In this document: piece after piece, positions 34,293 to 45,915 of the stretch
Numbering within the stretch: the stretch's first letter is position 1
Layout: the number at the start of each line of letters is the position of its first letter
Assembly (NCBI GenBank): GCA_947095535.1
Contig: OX352772.1
Coordinates: forward strand, 122,455,067-122,519,066
Source of the DNA: Poecilobothrus nobilitatus
Lineage: Eukaryota > Arthropoda > Insecta > Diptera > Dolichopodidae
Length of the DNA stretch: 64,000 nucleotides
Reading direction: 5' to 3'
Position numbers and translations under genes: made by a program
Notes under the pieces: model-generated
Databases searched by the model: none
What the model saw: the letters and a program-made list of their open reading frames with translations, nothing else
Told to the model about the DNA's origin: nothing

Positions 34293-34314
34293 ACAAACAA
34301 ACAAACAAACAAAC
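34293..34314. repeat. (caaa)n microsatellite
   Basis: About five caaa repeats just inside the Helitron 5' terminus. Confidence 0.8.
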
Positions 34315-34807
34315 AGAATTTCTGCTTTATATATTAGATTATTGAAGATTGATAACTTGATAAGGAACTTGTTTTTTTTTTATTTTAAAACCGAAATTTA
34401 AAATGTACATATAATAACCAGGTGTCAAAATAAAAAAAAATAAGAAGAAAACAAACAAAAAAAATAAAATACATTTTGTATAGCATTGCAATTAATAACA
34501 ATTTAATTTAAAGTTTTAAAATTCTTTAAAATAAATATAATTGCATATATAATTTTGTTACTTAAAGCGTGAGATGTTATATAATAGAAATTAAAGGAAT
34601 GATAATACAGTACACACGTAGTATGTGAACTACATGTTGTTTATAGATTAACTATTGTACTAGTTTAAGATAAAGTTTAAGACTAGTTTTAAGGAAAATA
34701 AATAATCAGTTTCCGCTTAAGACTAAACAGGGAAAGACGTGTTTAAATAAAAGCCCAATAGACAGAGATTATAAAACACTACAGTTCAGCTCCATTGTTA
34801 TATAACA

Positions 34808-35038
34808 TCACTCATCCAGTTGCAATGTAAGTTTTTTAGTGCGCTCTTCATGATTAAAAGTTAGCGAAAATCCTTTTGAATTTAATTTTGCTTGACTGTT
34901 TTTAAAATCATAAAATGTATACCACTCCAAATAATTCATTTCGCTTATGACTTTGTTGTGTCGTTGGAAAATTATTGATGCAGCAAAATTTTCAATATAA
35001 AATCGATTTTGAATTTTTATTGCTAATTTTTTATCCAA
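34808..35038 (-). pseudogene. Maverick small ORF, more complete copy (unit 5)
   Basis: Open for 76 codons (DKKLAIKIQNRF, MNYLEWYTFYDFKNSQAK, ending KKLTLQLDE) with a genuine stop, showing the C-terminal third missing from units 1-4. The frame begins on a non-ATG codon because the T-run slip separates it from its N-terminus. Function not recognised. Confidence 0.5.
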
Positions 35039-35125
35039 AAAAAATATAGCTTAATAATATAGCTTAATTTTATTAAGCTAAATTTATTAAGCTATATTAG
35101 CTTAATATAGCTAATATAGCTTAAT
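35039..35125. other. Scrambled deletion scar (unit 5)
   Basis: Between Maverick sequence corresponding to unit-1 position about 8225 and that corresponding to about 11580 lie roughly 80 bp. They are built of repeated direct and inverted copies of tatagcttaata, which is itself the sequence at the left breakpoint. This is the look of templated insertions at a repaired break. Confidence 0.7.
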
Positions 35126-35273
35126 AAATTTCTGAAAGACCAAATTTCCAATTCCCATTTTTTAAATCGAATTGAATAGGTAATTTATTCTCGAATGAAG
35201 CTAAAGTATTTTTCGGACGCAGTTTTAAATTATCATTGCTGAACAATGTTACACAGAATTCATCTTGATTATG
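35126..35273 (-). pseudogene. Maverick penton-like N-terminal remnant (unit 5)
   Basis: Carries the FPENTLASFENKLPI-type block, but the start ATG has changed to ATT (atgaatcg) and everything 3' of the FYVKLF...EIY region is deleted. Confidence 0.6.
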
Positions 35274-35505
35274 AATCGTTGTTAACTTCTTCTAAAACAC
35301 AAAATGTCACACTATTTATATGTTTTCCATGTTGGCACAGACAATGTTCTTTTTGGTGTTCTATGTAAGAATTCATTTTGTTTTCGTTTCTTTGAATCAG
35401 GAAAACGTGATAGTATAATTAAGTGAAATGTTAGCACTAGCTGATCTTAAATTAGATTTTTTAAGAGATGGAGGTGGAGCTGTAACTGTTATTACATTAC
35501 CTCCT

Positions 35506-35686
35506 TGTAAGTAATAAATGATAAAAGAATATAAGAATATATGGTAATTATCTTTTTTATACAGTAATTCAGAGAAAACTGAGTAGAAGACTCAAACAAT
35601 AAGATTATATATTATACATATAAGTAATATGAATGTAAATTGGTATTGCCAACAATTGATGATTGATCACTTCTTTAACTTCAACA
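35506..35686 (-). mobile_element. Copia LTR (unit 5)
   Basis: 181 bp; initiator variant tcagtt. The adjoining purine tract is shortened (caccc|tgacattt), so the pol stop is lost. Confidence 0.7.
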
Positions 35687-37314
35687 CACCCCTGACATTT
35701 CATTTACACATTTTTCAAATTTTAAAGTTGGTAAAGGCTTCGTGAGAATATCAGCTGGCATCAATTCTATTTTCATATATTGTAGCTTAATTTTTTCCTT
35801 TAATATCGCATTTTTAATTAAGTGATGCTTTATGTCGATGTGTTTGTTTCTACTATTTATAGCGACGTTGTTGGCTATAGGATGAGCACTTATGTTGTGT
35901 TTAAAAATAATAACATGTTCATCTTTCCTCAACCCCATTTCATAAATATAATAGGGTTTTCAAGTAAATATCTTCCTTTGATGCTTCGACTAATGATATG
36001 TATTCCGCCTCTGCGCTAGACAAAGATACCGTTTTTGGTTTTTTTACTTCCCAACATATAGGTCCATCTGACAGTTTGAAGAAGTAACCAGTACACGATT
36101 TTTCGTCTAAGTTGGATCCCCAATCAGCATCAACGAAACCACAAATATCATTTTTTTCTTTTCTAAAAGATAAACGAAAATATAATGTATATTTTAAGTA
36201 CCTAAGAACTCTTTTTGTTGCAACCCAATGTGCTGAACCAAAATTATTGTTGTATCGACTAAGTATGTTAACAGCATATGTGATATCTGGTCGTGTTGTG
36301 ACTGCCAAATATAAGAGGGACCCAATGAGATTTTGATAAGCAATATCATTCATTTTATTTTTTTCTTCGTTTGTTCTAGGACACATTTCTTTTGATATTT
36401 TTTGATTTACATCCATTGGCGTTTTTACTGGGTTACAATTTTCCATATTAAAGTTTTTCAAAATTTTTTCTATATATTTTTTTTGTGTATAAGTAATACT
36501 TCTGTTTTCATTATTTTTGTTAAATTCAATTCCCAAGAAAAATTTTAGTTCTCCCAAATCTTTTATTTCAAAATTTTCTTCCAGTTTTTCTTTAAACCAT
36601 TGTATGTTTTCTTGATTACTAGATGCAATTATAATGTCTGAGAGTGCTATTAAAATTATAATTCATCTTTGCCTAGTAATTGATGCATACGTTTCGTTAA
36701 AATCAATTCCAGGTCTGTGGGGACAACCTTTAGCCACTAGCCTTGCCTTTCTTTTAATCAAATCCCCTTCTGAGTTATATTTATTGGTAAACACCCAACG
36801 ACAACCTAATATTTTTGTGTTTTTTGGTTTATCAACCAAAATCCAGGTTTTATTTTGTTTATGAGCATTTAATTCATTTTCAATAGCATGTTCTCATTTT
36901 TTTTGTATGGACTGCTGTAAATACCATATATATTACCAGGTATTTCAGCAATTAATAATTCCTCTGATTCAGTTTTCGTGTCATAACCTACTGAAGAACC
37001 ACACTCATCTAACTGGTTAATATTTTCTTCCGTTCGCACCAATCGAGGTCTCCCTTTTTTCCGTTTAAGTTCTATTTCATTATTTATTTGGATATTAGCA
37101 GAAAATACTTCTTCACATGACATTTTCTTATATTCTCTTTGATTTTCATTTAAAACTGATTAATCATTATGTTCAATTTTTTCAAGATCACTACCGGATT
37201 TATAAATTATATTTTTATAATTACTTTCCAAATTAGTAATTTTAAAAAAATTTTGTATTGGTTCAAAAATTTCTAAAGTATTTTTATCTGGTTCAGTAAT
37301 TTCTGCTATTTTAT
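35687..37314 (-). pseudogene. pol: Copia pol, RT catalytic core deleted (unit 5)
   Basis: The longest open part is 36557-35940 (MGELKFFLGIEF...YTQKKYIEKILKNF, thumb, RNase H with FVDADWGSN and AEAEY). Upstream are KFNETYASI-like RT fingers joined directly to DIIIASSNQENIQW, the same palm deletion as in units 4 and 6, and a linker MSCEEVFSANIQINN (37123-36869). Confidence 0.8.
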
Positions 37315-37829
37315 AGAAAAATAAATTACTGATAAATTTGCAAACCGGTTCACATTTGAGGTATGAAAAACATAATTAATATTCTTTCTAAAATTTTAAA
37401 TATAAGGAAAATTATTGAAGATTGATAACTTGATAAGGAACTTGTTTTTTTTTTATTTTAAAACCGAAATTTAAAATGTACATATAATAACCAGCTGTCA
37501 AAATAAAAAAAAAAATAAGAATATGCAATTAATAACAATTTAATTTAAAATTTTAAAATTCTTTAAAATAAATATAATTGCAATTAAAGGGTGAGATGTT
37601 ATATAATAGAAATGAAAGGAATGATAATACAGTACACACGTAGTATGTGAACTATATGTTGTTTATAGATTAACTATTGTACTAGTTTAAGATAAAGTTT
37701 AAGACTAGTTTTAAGGAAAATAAATAATCAGTTTCCGCTCAAGACTAAACGAGGAAAGACGTGTTTAAATAAAAGCCCAATAGACAGAGATTATAAAACA
37801 CTACAGTTCAGCTCCATTGTTATATAACA
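37315..37829. other. Maverick left-flank DNA, non-coding (unit 6)
   Basis: Shared with unit 5 (34339-34807) but replaced in units 1-4. It contains gtagtatgtgaactat and gactagttttaagg words; no gene seen. It may be near the original Maverick end, but no terminal inverted repeat could be confirmed. Confidence 0.4.
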
Positions 37830-38145
37830 TCACTCATCCAGTTGCAATGTAAGTTTTTTAGTGCGCTCTTCATGATTAAAAGTTAGCGAAAATCCTTTTG
37901 AATTTAATTTTGCTTGACTGTTTTTAAAATCGTGATAAAATGTGTACCACTCCAAATAATTCATTTCGCTTATGGCTTTGTTTTGTCGTTGGAAAATTAT
38001 TGATGCAGCAAAATTTTCAATATTAAATCCATTTTGAATTTTTATTGCTTATTTTTTATCCAAAAAAAATATAGCTTAATAAAAGGTCATGCGCTGGCTC
38101 ACCTTTTTGTGTTTCAAATACTTCTGACTTTGTTGGTTGCTCCAT
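37830..38145 (-). pseudogene. Maverick small ORF (unit 6)
   Basis: Spans from MEQPTKSEVF at 38145 to LQLDE and TGA at 37830-37832, the only copy with both ends, though a stop and a frameshift near 38060 break it. Confidence 0.5.
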
Positions 38146-38212
38146 TTTTTTCTTGTTTTAACTGATGAATTTTATTTTAGAATTTTGTATTTATAGTTTT
38201 TCTCCCACATTT

Positions 38213-38651
38213 TTAAAAAATGTTTCGAAATATTCTTTGTCTTTTTTTACGGAAACTTCGCATCCATAGATATACACAACAATAATGTCCGCAAACAGAT
38301 GTTAAATTACTTTGTAAACGCTTATTGTTGAAAACAAAACATTTTGATTGGTTTTGTAGAAATTTTATAATCTCATTGTGAAATGGCGCATTTCCAAATG
38401 AATCAAAATATTCTGCACACCCTTGAACTGGAACAAATATTGCTATGCAATCTGTTCCTTTTTTGGCAGAAGTGACGGTGTTTATTACTAAAATAGCAGA
38501 TTTTGAAATATTATTTGGTATTTGATCAAGAGCAAAAACACCTTTAAATAGTTTACCTGTTGCAGTATTACATTTCAATACTATCGTTATCTGAAGTGTA
38601 TTCATTATTTTGTAAACGAGAAATATCAATTAGACGCTTTAAGTTTTCCAT
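38213..38651 (-). pseudogene. Maverick adenain-like protease (unit 6)
   Basis: FKGVFALDQIP, AIFVPVQGCAEYFDSFG and CGHYCCVYLW are present. Asp of YFDSFG is retained, but the HW position reads DC, and the C-terminus is shortened relative to unit 1. Confidence 0.75.
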
Positions 38652-38963
38652 TTGTTAACACTGTATCGAATTTTTCAAGGAAATTTATTAGGTTGTGAAT
38701 TGTTTTTTCGTTACCATATGCCCAAAAGTGTAATTCTCGATATCTGTTCTTTTTAAATCTCTGACAGGAAATTTATACTTTAATTCTTTTACAATCGTTT
38801 TACAGTTTTCTTTTATTCTATAGCCACAGCAAGGTTTTTTACAAATATTTTATTGGTGTCGTCCGTGCAGAATGGCAAGTCTACTAGAACACAACTCATT
38901 GTATAATGATGGGGAAACGAAATACTAATCATCTTTTTATATATTTAAGTAAACATTACAATT

Positions 38964-40200
38964 TTAGTCAATTTCTATATTGGCATCAAATTTTGCAAAC
39001 ACAATGCCCGTTAAAGTTGAGTTTAATAGAGAACTCAATCTTGCTTCAATTTTAATAGTCCCCTGATTTAAAAGATTCTGACAAGAATCTGTTGTTGAGC
39101 CATATGCAGATAAATCGAAAGCTAGTATTGTGTAACATTTTGAAAACATTTCTTTTGTAATCAGATGTCCTCTATCAGAGTGATGTATGCCAGTTCCACT
39201 GAATAATATTAAGTATGCTCGTGAATTAGTTATTGCTCGAAAAGTTTGTTTCTATAGAACAATTAGCCACAGGCACTCCATTTACATATAATTGAAACAG
39301 TGAAAGATTTTGATGTTCGAAAAAGTGTGGAGTTTTTGATCTTTTTCCATTAAAGTTTCATTCTTTACTATACAAAATACAAGAGCTCTAGGAATTTGTC
39401 CTATAAAAACATTGTCCAATGATATGTTCGAAGTATTAACTGGAATTGTAAAAGTTTTAATTTCGTTTCTTTTGTAGTGATACTTTGCGTTTGCTTTTTC
39501 TAGTACGGTGTTGTGTGCTAACAATATATTAGGATTGATGGGAACATGCTTCATGAATCTTTAAATAGCTTTCACCTGCATCATTTAAAAACAGAAAAAA
39601 TCTTGATTTTCTAATGTCAGAGCAATTCTCATGTCAACATTATTTAAAAGTAGTGTGGGAGTATTAAAGAAATCTACATGTAGTTTTCCCATCAATTCCA
39701 CCACTGCAGAGTTATTATATAATTTCTGTCTTATTTTAGAGCCATTATTACTAAAATCATTAACATTAGGTTTATCTAATTCTCAACCAGATGCTTCTAA
39801 ATGTGTTTGACGGAATCGCTGTCATAATTTAGTAAAGTTGTTATGCCTTATAATGATATAATGAGACGGATGGTGTAATGTTTTTTCTATTTAATATCAC
39901 ATTGCATAGTTTGATCATGGAATGTGATAAATTATTTATAAAACTTGGTTGTGCAATTGGTTTAAAATCAGCTCCGCTTCCTGTTTTGCCATTTGTGCTC
40001 CAACTTAATCCATCTTTTTTTAATATTTGAACTTTAAACTTTATATAGGTGCTGGATAAATCTTTATAAGGATCACCGTTTCCAAGTAATACAAAATCAG
40101 TGGTTGACGGTGATGCTTCTAATGAAGCTAAAGGGTTGAATGCTACCTCCTCTGAACGTAAAATGCTTGTTTGCACTGGTAAAGAAGCAAAAATATCTAA
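38964..40200 (-). pseudogene. Maverick major capsid protein (unit 6)
   Basis: The same three blocks and the shared TGA, but the start region is damaged (MEMNLY then stop) and there are private changes such as PIAQPSF. It shares the ancestral breaks with units 1-4. Confidence 0.75.
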
Positions 40201-40210
40201 TACAGATTCA

Positions 40211-40605
40211 TTTCCATTTTATGTGAAAATATCAAATTTTTTGGTTTGCTTTTTTCGTCGCTTCAACTTTGAATGCTGTTTTTTAGAAACTGATCGCCTT
40301 TTTATAGGTTTCCGTCTTCCACCATACATTGAATGTAATTGATTTACCACTGATTTTCGTAAATTTGATATATACATAAATTTGAATTGATACCACTTTT
40401 GCCTTGATCAATTACTTTTTCTTGAATATGGGCACCTGATGCTATGTCATCAAGAATATTTTTACCTGTGTTTACAGATTCTTTTTTAAAAAGATGAATC
40501 AACTGGTTTCAAATAGCGAAATAAATGTCCAAAAATGTTACGTAGACCACGACCACGCTGTATAGTTGGATAAAATTGTAATAAAGGTCCAATATCATTA
40601 ATTCC
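40211..40605 (-). pseudogene. Maverick small membrane/basic-tail protein (unit 6)
   Basis: MILDLYYNFIQLYSVVVVYV is followed by a stop, then KKESVNTGKNILDD in another frame and the basic tail. Confidence 0.55.
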
Positions 40606-40933
40606 TCCTTCTCAATGTTTTTTGGATCCAGATGTAGTTCCGAATCGTTATATGAATAATATGTGTAACCTATAGATTTGGTTACTTTGATTTTTCCAAG
40701 AAGTTTTTCAATATTTGCTACATACACATTATAGCACATTTCTCTTTGTTAAATTCTTCTATTTGTAGGAAATCGTTTATATAAATTTCTGAAAGACCAA
40801 CTTTCCAATTCCCATTTTTTAAATCGAATTGAATAGGTAATTTATTCTCGAATGAAGCTAAAGTATTTTCCGGAAACAGTTTTAAATTATCATTGATGAA
40901 CAATTTTACATAGAATTCATCTTGACTATGCAT
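40606..40933 (-). pseudogene. Maverick penton-like N-terminus (unit 6)
   Basis: From MHSQDEFYV at 40933 the frame is open for 71 codons (through WKVGLSEIYINDFLQIEEF), then MCYNVYVANIEKLLG...YTYYSYND, and jumps to the next gene: about 600 bp encoding the middle and C-terminus are deleted. Confidence 0.6.
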
Positions 40934-41157
40934 CGTTGTTAACTTCTTCTAAAACACAAAATGTCACACTATTTATATGTTTTCGATGTTGGCACAGACA
41001 ATGTTCTTTTTGGTGTTCTATGTAAGGATTCATTTTGTTTTCGTTTCTTTGAATCAGGAAAACGTGATAGTATAATTAGGTGAAATGTTAGCACTAGCTG
41101 ATCTTAAATTAGATTTTTTAAGAGATGGAGGTGGTAACTGTTATTACATTACCTCCT

Positions 41158-41338
41158 TGTAAGTAATAAATGATAAAAGAATATAAGAATATATGGTAAT
41201 TATCTTTTTTATACAGTAATTCAGAGAAGACTAAGTAGAAGACTCAAACAATAAGATTATATATTATACATGTAAGTAATATGAATGTAAATTGGTATTG
41301 CCAACAATTGATGATTGATCACTTCTTTAACTTCAACA
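41158..41338 (-). mobile_element. Copia LTR (unit 6)
   Basis: 181 bp with the same ends; initiator changed to ttagtc. Confidence 0.7.
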
Positions 41339-41356
41339 CACCCCCACAACATCAAA

Positions 41357-43119
41357 TTATATTGAAAAGTTTTTAACTGACATTTCATTTACACATTTTT
41401 CGAATTTTAAAGTTGGTAAAGGCTTCGTGAGAATATCAGCTGGCATCAATTCTATTTTCATATATTGTAGCTTAATTTTTTCATTTAATATGGCATTTCT
41501 AATTAAGTGATGCTTTATGTCGATGTGTTTGTTTCTATTATTTATAGCGACGTTGTTGGCTATAGCATGAGCACTTATGTTGTGTTTAAAAATAATAACA
41601 TGTTCATCTTTCCTCAACCCCATTTCATAAATATAATAGGGTTTTCAAGTAAATATCTTCCTTTGATGCTTCGACTAATGATATGTATTCCGCCTCTGCG
41701 CTAGACAAAGATACCGTTTTTTGGTTTTTTTACTTCCCAACATATAGGTCCATCTGACAGTTTGAAGAAGTAACCAGTACACGATTTTTCGTCTAAGTTG
41801 GATCCCCAATCAGCATCAACGAAACCACAAATATCATTTTTTTCTTTTCTAAAAGATAAACGAAAAAATAATGTATATTGTAAGTACCTAAGAACTCTTT
41901 TTGTTGCAACCCAATGTGCTGAACCAAAATTATTGTTGTATCAACTAAGTATGTTAACAGCATATGTGATATCTGGTCGTGTTGTGATGCCAAATATAAG
42001 AGGGATCCAATGAGATTTTGATAAGGAATATCATTCTTCTAATTTTTTCTTCGTTTGTTCTAGGACACATTTCTTTTGATATTTTTATTTACATCCATTG
42101 GCATTTTTACTGGGTTACAATTTTCCATATTAAAGTTTTTCAAATTTTTTTCTATATATTTTCTTTGTGTATAAGTAATACTTCTGTTTTCATTATTTTT
42201 GTTAAATTCAATTCCCAAGAAAAATTTTAGTTCTCCCAAATCTTTTATTTCAAAATTTTCTTCCAGTTTTTCTTTAAACCATTGTATGTTTTCTTGATTA
42301 CTAGATGCAATTATAATGTCTGAGAGTGCTATTAAAATTATAATTTATCTTTGCCTAGTAATTGATGCATACGTTTCGTTAAAATCAATTCCAGGTCTCT
42401 GGCACAACCTTTAGCCACTAGCCTTGCCTTTCTTTTAATCAAATCTCCTTCTGAGTTATATTTATTGGTAAACACCCAACGACAACCTAATATTTTTGTG
42501 TTTTTTGGTTTATCAACCAAAATCCAAGTTTTATTTTGTTTATGAGCATTTAATTCATTTTCAATAGCATGTTCTCATTTTTTTTGTATGGACTGCTGTA
42601 AATATCATATATATTACCAGGTATTTCAGCAATTAATAATTCCTCTGATTCAGTTGACGTATCATAACCTTCTAAAGAATCACACTCATCTAACTGGTTA
42701 ATATTTTCTTCCGTTCGCATCAATCGAGGTCTCCTTTTTTTCCGTTTAAGTTCTACTTCATTATTTATTTGGATATTATCAGAAAATACTTCTTCACGTG
42801 ACATTTTCTTATATTCTATTTGATTTTCATTTAAAACTGATTAATCATTATGTTCATTTTTTTCAAGATCACTACCTGATTTATAAATTATATTTTTATA
42901 ATTACTTTCCAAATTATTAATTTTCAAAAAATTTTGTATTGGTTCAAAAATTTCTAAAGTATCTGGTTCAGTAATTTCTATTATTTTATTGTTGTCATAA
43001 CGTTTGTTTACATTTTTATTATTACTTTCATTTACAAAGATAACATCACGACTTTTGATAATGTTTATAGTAGTTGTATTCCACAATCTATAGGCCTTTG
43101 TATCCACACAATACCCCAT
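41357..43119 (-). pseudogene. pol: Copia pol, integrase end to RNase H (unit 6)
   Basis: Begins with the integrase C-terminal/linker region (GYCVDTKAYRLWN, KSRDVIFVNE), absent from other units, then the RPRLMRTEE linker, RT start (GCRWVFTNKYNSEGD, KARLVAKG), the palm deletion, thumb and RNase H. Many frameshifts. It is 5'-truncated at about 43125. Confidence 0.8.
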
Positions 43120-43789
43120 TAAATAGTATGGTTCTTTAAATAATATAAAATAATATATAATATAAAAATATAAAATTTCAAATTTTATTTTTATATATTA
43201 TATTTTATCTATTTTTATTTCAATTAAAATTATAAAAACTTGATTTTAATTCAAATATACTTACCAAATTTGCAACACAATTTATTATAAAGCTTTTGAA
43301 TTATAAAGTTATGTTCACTAAATTATGAAAAATTTTTACTCATTTTTTTTTTTGACAGTGTTAAAATAGCTGTCATGTTAACGTGCTTAAAAAAACTATT
43401 CCTATATTTTTTAATGAAAATATCAAAGATTATTTATTACAATAACATGAGCCACTCTCGCCGCCATTCTACGCTACTCGAAAAAATAACAAAATTAAAA
43501 AAAATAGATAGTAATAAGATTTCATGTGAAAAGAAGGAAAAAAACTGATATGAAACGATTTGTCATATGAAATCTCACTATACAGCAAATTGTGTCGAAA
43601 GAGCAAAACCCAAAATAAATTTAAATAAATTAAGATTTGAGTAAAATTAAGAGTAAAAAATTTTCTTTTTTTGTTTAAGAATATTTAATCCAAAATGTTT
43701 TCTTCATCAAATCTGAACATCAACCTTAAACGGTTTTTTGAGATGCTAACAACAAGTTTTCGCCCATTTATTTAATTCCATTGCCCATT
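43120..43789. other. AT-rich spacer
   Basis: ttatatatta-type low complexity at 43140-43230; no gene seen. From about 43690 the sequence may already belong to the LINE fragment. Confidence 0.5.
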
Positions 43790-44312
43790 ATAATATCTTT
43801 CTTGATAACTATAATAGATTCAAAATTCTATCTGATACTTTGTATAAAAATTATATTGAGAGAATTAAATCGCAATTTTATTCCAATCCTCGGCGTTTTT
43901 TTGATTTTGCTAATAGTAAACGTAGGAATGATGGTTACATATCGGCTTTGCGTTACGAAGAAACAACATCAGAAACTCGCAGACTGTTTCCAAATTTTTG
44001 CCACATACTTCTCCAGTACCAGAACGAGGTTTTTGAATCAAATCAGTCATATTTAGATAACCTAGTTCCTCAATCTCTTTCGAATTTTAACATTAAGAAC
44101 ATTGTAATAACTGAAGATATCTTAATGCCTCACCTCTTAGCTCTAAAAGAAGACTTCACGTACGGCCCCGACGGAGGTCCACCAATAATATTAAAATTTT
44201 GTGCCCAAAATTTGGTAGGTCCCATTTGCACATTGTTCAATTTGTCAATTCAATGTGGCTGAGCCCTGGAAACTTTCATTTATTAACCCAATACATAAGA
44301 AAGGTGGGGATT
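43790..44312 (+). pseudogene. Non-LTR retrotransposon ORF2 fragment, upstream of RT palm
   Basis: Frame HYNIFLDNYNRFKILS, LYKNYIERIKSQFYSNPRRFFDFANSKRR, ITEDILMPHLLALKEDFTYGPDG and CAQNLVGPICTLFNLS; after a TGA at 44262 it continues EPWKLSFINPIHKKG. This is the standard linker to RT motif-0/1 region of Jockey-superfamily LINEs. It ends abruptly where a tRNA-like sequence starts. Confidence 0.75.
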
Positions 44313-44400
44313 ATCCAGCCAATGGTGCAGTGGTTAAGACACCGGCCTTTCATACGAAAGGTCTCGGGTTCAAATTCTGGCTGGGTTATATACATTAATA
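44313..44400 (+). mobile_element. tRNA-like SINE head (1)
   Basis: An acceptor-like pair (atccagc/gctgggt), A box tggtgcagtggttaagac and B box gggttcaaattc are all present; the anticodon arm is a 5-6 bp stem (ccttt/aaagg) with a 6-base or smaller loop, so it is not a functional tRNA. An AT-rich body follows and includes agccg..cggct near 44592-44610, but no clear tail or target duplication was found. Confidence 0.6.
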
Positions 44401-45915
44401 AAAAAACAATATAGATTTTTCTTATAATATGTAATTAGTATAATATAATTAAATTAAAAATAAGTAGATATGTCTTATAAATTATAATTAATATCATATT
44501 GTAATATATAATAAAATAATAAAATATAATTCTTGTGTAAGATAATAGATGGCGTAGAACTATAAGAAACGCCTAGTCTTGTACAATAGCTACAGCCGAG
44601 TAATCAACGGCTTAGTGAAATAATGATTCCAAAAAACTGAAGCTTAGTCGAATATAAATTATAAATGACTAGTGGATGTGCCCTATGCTTCTTATAAGAA
44701 GTAAGGAAAAAAAAACATAAGTAAGGAAACATAAGTAAGTAAGGAAAAAAAAATGAGCTGTTCAAGTCTGCGATGTAGTTCAACATTCAATTATGATTAC
44801 CTTCTCAACGTTCAACATATTAAAAGAACAGATCGTACTTCTAATTTGGGACTTTAACAACTTTATAAATAAAAAATTTTAAATTTTTAGCTTAATATGA
44901 TTATAAACATTAATAAATTATGTTATGTACATTTTTAACTGTGAAAGTGTTGCCTTTTAAATAAAAGCCTTTAAATATAATTCTACTGGCTGTTGTATTA
45001 AATGTAATTCTACTATGGAAATTTACTGGCAATTTTGCGAATGAAACGATTGATTTTAGTTTTCTCATGGTTAGAAAAATGTTATCTATCTACAATTTAC
45101 ATTTCGATGAGCACCACCATTGTAAAAGATTTCCAATCCAATGGAATTAAATCAACGTTCGCAATTATATTAAAATTATTGAAATTAGGATTTCAAAAAT
45201 TCTTTAGGAAATTTTTTTCCAATACGTAAGAAAGGAATCCATTCTTTTATTTAAAAGTTATCGAATATTTTTGGTCTAGTGTGCACGTGCAGTTAAAAAT
45301 ATGTTTTTTTTAAATTTAGCATGCGTTCCATACCCTTAGCTCTAAATTAATTTTGTGGAGAAAATTTTCTGTTTTCCCGAAAAAGAGAACTTCCAATTAA
45401 AATTTTAGCACTCTGAATCATATTCTCAAACTAATACATACATACATATATTATACATTTTTAGTAGGGATATAGGGAAGGACTAGAAAATTTTATCTAT
45501 AACCATTTGATTCTTGTTTAAATAATGAGAGGAGAATAATTGAAAAATGTTTTGGAAATTGAAAATTGGAATTGATTTAAAAACATTTCGAAATATTGTG
45601 GTTCATATTTTTTAAAAACAATTCGAAAAATATTCATATTAGTTTCACTCTGCTGCTCATTTGCTTACAAAACTTCTACACTGTTAAAAATAGAATAGAA
45701 TACAAATTTTAGTCACAGTATTTACACTAAACTATTTTTATTGTTTTTTGAAAAATATTCGTCTTTAAAAACCTTTGGGTTTCATTTTACCTTGTTTTCT
45801 TTATGTACGCCTTTCGCTTTAATTTAAAAATTAGATGACTTAAATCATTTACATATGGATTTTATTATATTATAAAAATCACAGAAATCTTACACGCATA
45901 TATTAAAATGTTTTA
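44401..45915. other. No gene recognised; fragment of a dispersed repeat at 45.6 kb
   Basis: Mostly AT-rich. 44690-44755 has repeated aagtaaggaaa words. 45610-45700 (cattcatattagtttcactctg... cttacaaaacttctacactg) belongs to the dispersed family of 2.9 and 32.4 kb. The frame at 45035-45229 has no family signature and is not annotated. Confidence 0.45.

Larger units (their letters stand above)
31984..34338 (-). mobile_element. Non-autonomous Helitron, 2355 bp
   Basis: On the minus strand it begins TCTAATATATAAAGC (34338) and ends with a CCGG-containing hairpin (ccgggcaacgccggg) 11-12 bases before terminal CTAG (31984). The host sequence caataa|tttttctt, intact in units 1-4 and 6, is split exactly between A and T without duplication. 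TC start, CTRR end, subterminal hairpin and A/T target are the Helitron signature. No Rep or helicase frame is present; the short frames inside come from repeats. Confidence 0.9.
31887..37314. repeat. Older unit 5, split by a Helitron and internally deleted
   Basis: Starts agaaaaataaattactg directly after Copia attttat, the same junction as at 37314/37315. Helitron-free parts are 31887-31983 and 34339-37314. Protease, major capsid and most penton sequence are deleted between about 35040 and 35120. It lacks the dispersed-element tail and the plus-strand small gene of units 1-4. Confidence 0.75.
37315..43119. repeat. Older unit 6, most diverged and in part least degraded
   Basis: A full Maverick-Copia chimera without the dispersed-element tail. 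It preserves features lost elsewhere: the acidic residue of the protease (YFDSFG), an uninterrupted penton N-terminus, and Copia sequence reaching into the integrase end. Confidence 0.8.

Noticed and set aside
31984..34338. Rep/helicase gene in the Helitron
   Set aside because: Only 60-70 codon frames made by modular repeats; none shows Rep or helicase motifs.
44313..44386. Possible functional tRNA genes here and at 46081-46163
   Set aside because: Acceptor and T arms look right but the anticodon arm lacks a normal 7-base loop, and both are followed by SINE-type bodies.
45035..45229. 64-codon plus-strand frame
   Set aside because: No family motif, AT-driven composition, no start context or neighbour to support it.
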